A stretch of DNA of 64,000 nt, from positions 186,001-250,000 of the forward strand of contig CAXUKS010000001.1 in the NCBI GenBank assembly GCA_964251675.1, in the 5' to 3' direction. The position numbers and the translations under genes were made by a program. This DNA is from JANXMY01 sp964251675 (GTDB lineage Bacteria; Armatimonadota; Armatimonadia; Armatimonadales; Capsulimonadaceae). The notes beneath the pieces were generated by a model that saw only the letters and a program-made list of their open reading frames with translations, was not told the DNA's origin and made no database searches. Shown piece after piece: positions 58,151 through 64,000 of this stretch; the stretch's first letter is position 1; the number at the start of each line of letters is the position of its first letter.

Positions 58151-59488
58151 ATGACGACGCAAGCAAACGCAGAAGCCAAGACAAACGCAGAAGCCAGAGA
58201 ATACGCGGGGCGTGAACGGCGCAGCCCGGACCGGCAGGATGACGAGGCCCGCGCCCGGCGTCTGCTGCGCGAGTACCGCGAGGGTGGGTCGGGGGCCGCC
58301 GCCGCCCGCGAGGCGCTGGTGCTGCAATTCCGGCCTCTGGTGCAGAAGCAGGCCCGGCAGTTTTTATCCCCCGCCGTGCCGCTGGAAGATTTGGTGCAGG
58401 AGGGCTTTCTTGGCCTGATCAACGGCATCGAAAATTACGACCCCACACGCGGGGTCAAGCTGATTACGTATGCCACGCACCATATCGACGGCCACCTGCG
58501 GCACTTTCTGCGCGACCGGACGCAGATCATCAAAGAACCCGCCTGGCTGCAGGAGATGGCGCAGAAGGTCCGCCGCGAGGCGGAAGGGCTGACACAGGCC
58601 CTGGGCCGGGAGCCGTCCGACAGCGAGATTGCCGCGTCGCTCGGCCTGAACGAACCCGAAGTTGCCCGCATCCGCTCGACCCGCTCCATTTTTGCCGTGC
58701 AGTCTTTGGACGAAGCCCAGGAAAACGGGGCCTCACGGGTGCAGCTTGCCGAAAGCGATGCTCAGTCGTCCCGCGCCGCGTTTCCGATTGAAGACAAAGT
58801 GGTTCTGGAAGCGGCACTGGCACGGCTCAAAGATATTGAGCAGAAAGTGCTGTATTCGTTTTACTACGAGGACCACAGCCAGACGGAAATCGCCCGCGCT
58901 CTGGGCGTTTCCAATAATTACGTTTCCCATATCCTCAAAAACTCCGCCCGCAAATTGCAGCAGATGTTCCGCAGCGATGCCGTCCGCGAGGCCGCCCTGC
59001 AGCATGAGCGTCTGCGCCGCCGCTTCCAGACGCATGGCCCCGCCGCACTCGCCGACGAGGCGAAAGACGCAGGACCGACCATTGTGGATTCCGTCACTGA
59101 GCTATACACCCGCGCCTACTTTGACAGCCGATTGGACGAAGAGCTGTCCCGCGCCCGCCGTCACCACCTGGAGCTGACGGTGATCCGTGTGCGCGTGGAC
59201 GGCGCTTTGCCTGAAGCGGCCCTGTTTGCCGCGCTGGCTCAGGTTGTCAAAGATTGTATGCGACGCTCCGACCTCGTCGCCCGCTACGATGACACCGAGC
59301 TGATAGCCCTGCTGCCGCACACCGGCGCGACCCGTGAGACCGTGATACGACGCCTGCACGACCGCCTGTCCGCGCTGACCGCGACTTTCCCCCACCCCTG
59401 CCCCCTGAGTGTGGGCCGCGCCTCCTACCCCGCGAAGCAGACCCGCGATGCACTGTTGACCGCCGCCGCCGAAAGTGAGATTATTTAA
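58151..59488 (+). CDS. Sigma-70 family factor fused to a degenerate GGDEF domain
   Basis: This 445-residue protein has a short charged N-terminus, sigma region 2 (about 52-125: LEDLVQEGFLGLINGIENYD, then GVKLITYATHHIDGHLRHFL), region 3 (130-180: LGREPSDSEIAASLGL) and region 4 (213-272: EIARALGVSNNYVSHILKNS). This is the group 3 (FliA/SigB/SigF-like) layout. Residues 313-440 form a GGDEF-type domain starting DSVTELYTRAYFDSRLDEEL. The signature is DDTEL (380-384) instead of GGDEF, so cyclase activity is unlikely. The RxxD I-site (R371-D374), five residues upstream, is kept. It may bind cyclic di-GMP. It starts 43 bases after gspF. Confidence 0.85.
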   Translation: MTTQANAEAKTNAEAREYAGRERRSPDRQDDEARARRLLREYREGGSGAAAAREALVLQFRPLVQKQARQFLSPAVPLEDLVQEGFLGLINGIENYDPTRGVKLITYATHHIDGHLRHFLRDRTQIIKEPAWLQEMAQKVRREAEGLTQALGREPSDSEIAASLGLNEPEVARIRSTRSIFAVQSLDEAQENGASRVQLAESDAQSSRAAFPIEDKVVLEAALARLKDIEQKVLYSFYYEDHSQTEIARALGVSNNYVSHILKNSARKLQQMFRSDAVREAALQHERLRRRFQTHGPAALADEAKDAGPTIVDSVTELYTRAYFDSRLDEELSRARRHHLELTVIRVRVDGALPEAALFAALAQVVKDCMRRSDLVARYDDTELIALLPHTGATRETVIRRLHDRLSALTATFPHPCPLSVGRASYPAKQTRDALLTAAAESEII

Positions 59489-60190
59489 ATGCTGCCGCTC
59501 AAATACGCCCTCTGTGTCGTACCAGCCTGCGCCCTATGGCTCTGCACCGGCCCGGTGCATCCTGTTGCCGCGCAGACGCCCGTCGCCGACAAAGTCACCG
59601 TCGCCTGTGTCGGCGACAGCATCACCGAGGGAGCCTTTGTCGACTCGGCGGTGCGCTGGACTTCGGTGCTTCAGACCGACCTCGGCCCGCGCTGCGACGT
59701 GCAGAACTTTGGCGTCAGCGGCACGACTTTGATTAAAAGCGGCGACTCCTCTTACTGGAAACAGGCTGCGCTGACCAACGCCCTGGCCTGCAAGCCGAAT
59801 ATTGTCCTGATCATGCTGGGGACCAACGACTCCAAGCCGCAGAACCTGCCCGCCCACCCCGGCGAGTTCGGCCCGGACCTGCGCGACTTGATTTCCGAGT
59901 TCAAATCGCTGCCGACGCATCCGAAAGTGTGGCTCGTCCTGCCCCCGCCCGTCTTTGCCGACGGCCTCGCGGGCATCACGGAGGGCATCCTGGCAGCGTC
60001 CATCCGCCCGGTCATCCGCACCACCGCCAAAGAAACAAAGTGCGGCTTGATCGACCTTGCCCCCACCCTCGCCCCGCACCCGGAAGCCTCGCGGGACCAT
60101 GTCCACCCGACCCCTGCCGGGCACAAATTGCTTGGCGACAAAATCGCCGCCGTTCTCAAAGCCGCCGTCCACACGCCCGGTGGCAAGTAG
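59489..60190 (+). CDS. Secreted SGNH/GDSL hydrolase
   Basis: This 233-residue protein has a signal peptide (residues 1-30) and an SGNH fold: block I VACVGDSITEGAFVD with the catalytic Ser, block II VQNFGVSGTT with Gly, block III IMLGTNDSKPQ with Asn and block V SRDHVHPTPAGHKLLG with Asp and His. Such esterases often deacetylate sugars. It starts at the base after the sigma factor stop, so the two are translated from one mRNA. Confidence 0.88.
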   Translation: MLPLKYALCVVPACALWLCTGPVHPVAAQTPVADKVTVACVGDSITEGAFVDSAVRWTSVLQTDLGPRCDVQNFGVSGTTLIKSGDSSYWKQAALTNALACKPNIVLIMLGTNDSKPQNLPAHPGEFGPDLRDLISEFKSLPTHPKVWLVLPPPVFADGLAGITEGILAASIRPVIRTTAKETKCGLIDLAPTLAPHPEASRDHVHPTPAGHKLLGDKIAAVLKAAVHTPGGK

Positions 60191-60202
60191 CTCCGCGCAC
60201 AC

Positions 60203-60240
60203 AAAGGCCCCGCAACAGTGAAGTCGCGGGGCCTTTCTGT
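60203..60240. terminator. Rho-independent terminator
   Basis: Stem AAAGGCCCCGC (60203-60213) and GCGGGGCCTTT (60226-60236) followed by CTGTG. The short T-run is modest. It lies between the SGNH gene and the convergent vapC remnant. Confidence 0.75.
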
Positions 60241-60252
60241 GCGTAACGCCGT

Positions 60253-60658
60253 CTACAAGTGCGCGTTCGGATCATCCACCGTCAGCCCCTCACTCAGCGC
60301 GGCGGCGTTTAGCTCTTTGTCGGCGGCAACGAAAAGAAGCGGCCCGGCTCCGGCGGCCAGAGACAAACGGTTGATTTCATTGGCAGCGGCGAGTTGCACA
60401 GCATCATAACCGCGCAGGCTGTATTTTTGGGCCAAGCGGACTGCCTCAGAAAGTAGTACCTCTGTGACGGCGACAATTTCGTAATCCATGGAAAAGTCCA
60501 CAAGAAACGTCCGGCAGGAAGAAGCCGCATCCACCGCTGAGATTGTGCCGCTCCGCACACGGCGCGTCAAGCACGAAAAGACCACTAATCCATAACGACC
60601 CGGTTGCCTGCACATATCGCTTCACAACGGCGCTGCTGTCCATAAAAACCACAGCCAT
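60253..60658 (-). pseudogene. VapC-like PIN toxin remnant with frameshift and internal deletion
   Basis: The start MAVVFMDSSAVVKRYVQATG is the normal N-terminus of a VapC protein. After about 20 residues the family sequence jumps to another frame at about 60573 (TRRVRSGTISAVDAASS) and continues well to SLRGYDAVQLAAANEINRLS and ALSEGLTVDDPNAHL. About 25-30 residues of the middle, including part of the core, are missing. No single frame gives a full toxin, so it is probably inactive. Confidence 0.8.
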
Positions 60659-60970
60659 TTAGCGCCTCTCCCGAATGATTGTTTCTGAGACCGGCTCTCC
60701 CAGAACTGTGATCCGAGGCCGCTCCGCTTTGCTGGGATCACGCGGCGTGGGAAGGCGGGTGATAAGACCCGCCGCCAGCAAAGAGTGGTGAAAGTCAACT
60801 TGTTTTTCTGCCTCCGACTTCTCCCGCTCTGGCGCTTCCTCCGGTGCGTTTTGCTTCGGCGTAGGCACGGATTTTATCTGCTCCTGTACCACGTCTTGAA
60901 CGCGCCGCAAATCGTCCGGTCCGAGTGCGTTAATCTGGCTAATGACTGCATCAATGGTTGCCTTTGGCAT
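60659..60970 (-). CDS. Antitoxin of the broken VapC module
   Basis: This 103-residue protein is helical at the N-terminus (MPKATIDAVISQINALGPDD, then LRRVQDVVQEQI) and charged in the middle. Its stop is directly followed by the vapC start. Its start has AAGGAG nine bases upstream and overlaps the TPR gene end by 20 bases. It resembles the small antitoxins found before this type of PIN toxin, without a clear DNA-binding motif. Confidence 0.65.
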   Translation of the reverse strand: MPKATIDAVISQINALGPDDLRRVQDVVQEQIKSVPTPKQNAPEEAPEREKSEAEKQVDFHHSLLAAGLITRLPTPRDPSKAERPRITVLGEPVSETIIRERR

Positions 60971-61514
60971 TTTTGTTATCTCCTTGAACCCTTTTGCGCT
61001 GAAATCTCTTAGCGCGTTTCAGCATTGCTTTTGCGCGTACATTACGCCCGGTGACACGAAGTAAATCTGCATAAATCTCTAGAGTCTGTACCATCGAGTG
61101 CAAGTCGCCTTGATACATTCGTTTGCGAATTCTCAGGACTTCCTGCCAGTAGGCCAGGGCTTTGCGCCATTGCTTCTGGTCATCGTACACAAAAGAAAGC
61201 CACAGATAGCTGCTCGCCAAATCGCTGAAAACGGGAGCCTTCGCGCTTTTATAGATTGCCAGTGCGCGGCGAAACAATGCTTCCGCTTCATTGAAGTGTT
61301 TACTGTGATACAAGTCAATCGCCAGTGTATCCATTGCCGTAGCAAGATAGGCGTGGTTTGGCCCAAGTATGGTTTCTTCCAGCGCCAGTGCTTCGCGTTT
61401 CAAAGCGAAGGCCGCTTCCAGTTCGTTCTTGAGATCAAGCTGATACGCCTCACGTTCCAGCGTATACACTTCTTCCAAACGCGCTTCCTGTTCCGGCGTG
61501 AGTTCTTCCGTCAT
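60951..61514 (-). CDS. TPR-repeat protein downstream of uvrC
   Basis: This 187-residue protein has tetratricopeptide repeats of the TPR-12 kind (AYLATAMDTLAIDLYHSKHF, then NEAEALFRRALAIYKSAKAP and DLASSYLWLSFVYDDQKQWR). The C-terminus is basic. It starts two bases after the uvrC stop and may be expressed with it. Its partner is unknown. Confidence 0.72.
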   Translation of the reverse strand: MTEELTPEQEARLEEVYTLEREAYQLDLKNELEAAFALKREALALEETILGPNHAYLATAMDTLAIDLYHSKHFNEAEALFRRALAIYKSAKAPVFSDLASSYLWLSFVYDDQKQWRKALAYWQEVLRIRKRMYQGDLHSMVQTLEIYADLLRVTGRNVRAKAMLKRAKRFQRKRVQGDNKNAKGNH

Positions 61515-61516
61515 GG

Positions 61517-63367
61517 TTACGCCGCCCCACCGTGCAGCATTTTGTGAATGGTGGCGGCGAGCTTGGAGTTCATGGCCGGGGCGTGGGCGATCTGCTCGAT
61601 GCTGGCGTGCTTGAGCTTTTCGACGCTGCCGAAGAACTTTAAAAGCTCGCGGCGGCGGACCTGGCCGATGCCGGGGATCGTATCCAGAACGCTCATCGTG
61701 GCGTTTTTGCCGCGCAGGGTGCGATGGTACGTTACCGAGTAGCGGTGGACTTCGTCGCGGACGCGCTGCAGCAGAAACAGGGCCTGCGAGTTGCGCGGCA
61801 GCACCAGCGGGTCGGAGTGGCCGGGCTTGTAGACTAATTCAAACTGCTTGGCAAGGCCAATCATATTCAGCTCTAGCCCCAGCTCCTGGGCGACATTGAC
61901 CGCAACGCCCAGCTGGCCTTTGCCGCCGTCAATGACCATCAGATCAGGCAGCGTGCTGAACTTGGGATTGCCGGACTGCGCTTCTTTCAGGCGGCGGGTG
62001 AGAACTTCGCGCATCATGGCAAAGTCGTTCGGCTCGCCGGTGTTGGTGGGCTTTTGGATTTTGAAGCGTCGGTAATCGGACTTCAGCGGCTTGCCGTCCT
62101 GAAAGACCACCATGCCGCCGACCGAGTTGCTGCCCTGAATGGTCGAAATATCAAAGGCTTCAATGCGCTCCGGCGGCGAGTCCAGCCCCAGCGCGTCCAT
62201 CAGCTCCATCAATGCGCCGAGCGTGCGGTCGTGCTCGGCAGCCGCCGTGGCCTGCATCTGGTCCAGAGCCAGTTTGGCGTTCTGCGAAGCCATGTCCAGA
62301 AGCTGCTTTTTCTCGCCGCGCTCCGGGACGGTCAGCGTCACCTTCGCGCCTTTCTTCTGCCGCAGCCACTGCTCGATAATCACGGTCTCTTCGACGTGCG
62401 CGGGCAGGACAATCTCGCGGGGCACATAGGTCGCCTCCTGATAGTACTGCTTGACGAACTCCGCGGTCGCCGTCTCGATTCCCTCTTCGCCGTCCATGCC
62501 GTCGAGCAAAAAGTGCTCCTGCCCGATGAGCTTGCCATTGCGGATAAAGAACATCTGCACGGCGGATTTGCCCTGGTCATTGACCAGTGCGACAATGTCC
62601 TGGTCGGCCTGATTGGTCGAGACGACTTTCTGCCGCTCCACCAAAGTCTCCACCGCCCGCAATTGGTCACGCAGCCGGGCCGCCTTTTCAAACTGCATAT
62701 CCTCAGCGGCGGCTTCCATCTCGTCTTTGAGCTGCTTGAGCAGCTTGTCCTGCTTGCCGTCTAAAAACAGCGCCACATCGTCCACCATCTTGCGGTATTC
62801 TTCCTGCTGGCCCAGCCCCGCACAGGGCGCGTGCGGGCAGCGGCCCATGTGGTGATACAGGCACGGGCGCTGCACCGGCGTATTCTCCCACCGCTTGCGG
62901 CAGGTGACCAGCGGAAACAGCCGGTAAATCAGCCGCAGGCTGTCCCACACGGCGCGGGAGTTGGTGAACGGTCCGAAATACTTGTTGCCGTCCTGCGCCA
63001 CCCGGCGGGTCACCAGCAGTCGGGGGAACGGCTCATTGAGCGTCAGCATGAGGTAGGGATAGTGCTTGTCGTCGCGCAGGCGGACATTGTAGTGCGGCCG
63101 GTGCTGCTTGATCAGATTGCACTCTAATACCAGGGCTTCCAGCTCACTGTCCACCACGACAATGTCTAGATCGACAATGCGCGAGACAAGCTTGCGCGTC
63201 TTGGCCGAATGGTTGGCGCTTTTCTGGAAATAAGAGCGAACGCGGTTTTTGAGATTGATCGCCTTGCCGACATAAATAATCTCGCCCTTGTCATCTTTGT
63301 AAAGATAACAGCCGGGGGAAGTGGGAAGCGACTTCAGCTTTTCTTCGAGCGTGGGAGAAACTGCCAT
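61517..63367 (-). CDS. uvrC: Excinuclease ABC subunit C
   Basis: UvrC makes both incisions in nucleotide excision repair. The 616 residues contain the GIY-YIG domain (1-90: SPGCYLYKDDKGEIIYVGKA, then NLKNRVRSYF), a UvrB-binding UVR region (200-235), the RNase H-like domain (390-540: RIEAFDISTIQGSNSVGGMV, with MVIDGGKGQLGVA) and C-terminal helix-hairpin-helices (VLDTIPGIGQVRRRELLKFF). All are intact. A TATAAT lies nine bases before the ATG, so the leader is very short. Confidence 0.96.
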   Translation of the reverse strand: MAVSPTLEEKLKSLPTSPGCYLYKDDKGEIIYVGKAINLKNRVRSYFQKSANHSAKTRKLVSRIVDLDIVVVDSELEALVLECNLIKQHRPHYNVRLRDDKHYPYLMLTLNEPFPRLLVTRRVAQDGNKYFGPFTNSRAVWDSLRLIYRLFPLVTCRKRWENTPVQRPCLYHHMGRCPHAPCAGLGQQEEYRKMVDDVALFLDGKQDKLLKQLKDEMEAAAEDMQFEKAARLRDQLRAVETLVERQKVVSTNQADQDIVALVNDQGKSAVQMFFIRNGKLIGQEHFLLDGMDGEEGIETATAEFVKQYYQEATYVPREIVLPAHVEETVIIEQWLRQKKGAKVTLTVPERGEKKQLLDMASQNAKLALDQMQATAAAEHDRTLGALMELMDALGLDSPPERIEAFDISTIQGSNSVGGMVVFQDGKPLKSDYRRFKIQKPTNTGEPNDFAMMREVLTRRLKEAQSGNPKFSTLPDLMVIDGGKGQLGVAVNVAQELGLELNMIGLAKQFELVYKPGHSDPLVLPRNSQALFLLQRVRDEVHRYSVTYHRTLRGKNATMSVLDTIPGIGQVRRRELLKFFGSVEKLKHASIEQIAHAPAMNSKLAATIHKMLHGGAA

Positions 63368-63376
63368 AATAGGCTA

Positions 63377-63382
63377 ATTATA
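63377..63382 (-). promoter_or_regulatory. Possible -10 element of uvrC
   Basis: TATAAT on the minus strand lies nine bases before the uvrC ATG. No clear -35 is seen. Transcription would start about three bases before the start codon. Confidence 0.45.
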
Positions 63383-63433
63383 CCCGAAGAGCGGACAAGT
63401 GTTCGGGGCAGTGCATCAGGGTTCAAATCGCTG

Positions 63434-64000
63434 CTAGGCGAACGGCACGAACTGGCAGTTGATAACCTCAAATGCCTCCAGACGTATATTAGTTTTCTCC
63501 CGCAGTGCAGCTATCACCTCACGGGCACAGGTATCACGTTTCAAGCGCCGCTGTACCGGATGGTCATCGTTCCCAAAGATACGAAGGTAACAAAAAGCAT
63601 CTGTTCCAGCATATCTCGATGTCACACTTCGCATGATGGGATTAATCTTCTCAAAATAACCGCCAGCCCCCTTAATCACACGCGCCCGACGGTTCTCATA
63701 AAAAGCATCCCCTGAAAAATCATAGCCGGTGTATCGTTTCAGATCGCGGATCAATTTGCCTATTTTTGGAGGCGGCCAAAGCAGCAGCTCCACAGGCATT
63801 AGCCGGGTGATAAGAGAGTAGTCTGGGGAATAATCCAAAGGCTGATAGGTGAAATCAGTCTCGCCTTGCAATTTTTGGAAAGCCAATGGAAAGCATCCGT
63901 GCTGCCGTAAGCGCTCATAGAGTGCTTGCATATAGGAGAGCTGTGGGCCTCCTTTGGCACTCAGCTCGTAGCGGTAGGTTGATACATCCTGATAATTGTA
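63434..64000 (-). CDS. Hypothetical protein, 5' end outside window
   Basis: The frame is open from the window edge, giving 188 residues that begin YNYQDVSTYRYELSAKGGPQ. An ATG at 63931 is internal to this frame and not needed as a start. Later parts include LMPVELLLWPPPKIGKLIRD and NPIMRSVTSRYAGTDAFCYL. I do not recognise the family. The end lies 66 bases upstream of uvrC in the same direction. Confidence 0.6.
   Translation of the reverse strand, partial: YNYQDVSTYRYELSAKGGPQLSYMQALYERLRQHGCFPLAFQKLQGETDFTYQPLDYSPDYSLITRLMPVELLLWPPPKIGKLIRDLKRYTGYDFSGDAFYENRRARVIKGAGGYFEKINPIMRSVTSRYAGTDAFCYLRIFGNDDHPVQRRLKRDTCAREVIAALREKTNIRLEAFEVINCQFVPFA

Overview
The window looks like chromosomal DNA of a motile, diderm, GC-rich bacterium. 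Both the L-ring (FlgH) and P-ring (FlgI) proteins of the flagellar basal body are encoded, which implies an outer membrane. The mix of genes points, by inference only, to Armatimonadota or a neighbouring phylum. That mix is an archaeal-type phosphoglycerate mutase (ApgM), archaeal-type glycogen debranching enzyme, secreted proteins with pseudopilin-like or secretin-like domains, Uma2, DUF433/DUF5615 and MazEF modules, and many palindromic intergenic repeats. I saw no rRNA, tRNA or CRISPR array.

Region 1 (1-8103, minus strand) is a flagellar operon in the order flgF, flgG, flgA, flgH, flgI, flgJ (rod-binding part only), a FlgN-like chaperone, flgK, flgL, fliW, csrA. A perfect sigma28-type -10 box (GCCGATAA) lies upstream of flgF. 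FliW and CsrA at the end form the known translational switch on flagellin. Region 2 (8158-15798, minus) is a surface-polysaccharide cluster: a membrane-anchored GH44-like glycosidase, an O-antigen ligase/polymerase-like protein, a flippase, two hexapeptide acetyltransferases and a GT2 glycosyltransferase.

Region 3 (15.9-36.6 kb) holds housekeeping metabolism broken up by accessory genes. It has a response regulator plus glycogen debranching enzyme, apgM, purC, lepB, thrC, accB-hom, pheA, dapF, a VanX-like dipeptidase and mnmE. Between these sit small toxin-antitoxin-like modules and 65-150 bp inverted-repeat elements. Region 4 (36.7-47.5 kb) carries pspA with a degenerate J-domain partner, a uracil-DNA glycosylase, tsaE-tsaB, an aldo/keto reductase and a pyruvate dehydrogenase-type cluster in which three separate proteins carry lipoyl domains (E3 is not in the window).

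Region 5 (47.5-64 kb) includes an interrupted Uma2 gene, an acyl-ACP desaturase, an HNH-motif lipoprotein and a large VWA protein. It also has a REP-type tyrosine transposase between matching palindromes, a CrtI-like oxidoreductase, mazEF, gspF/pilC, an SGNH hydrolase, a broken vapC with its antitoxin, and uvrC. The most unusual gene here is at 58151-59488: a sigma-70 family factor fused to a degenerate GGDEF domain. It has lost the catalytic GGDEF residues but keeps the RxxD inhibitory-site motif, so it may be a sigma factor that senses cyclic di-GMP directly. Given the sigma28-type promoter on the flagellar operon, a link between the two is plausible but unproven.

A recurring pattern is a -10 element exactly six bases before a start codon. 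It occurs at five genes, three of them with an extended TGG-TATRAT box, and suggests that leaderless transcripts are common here.
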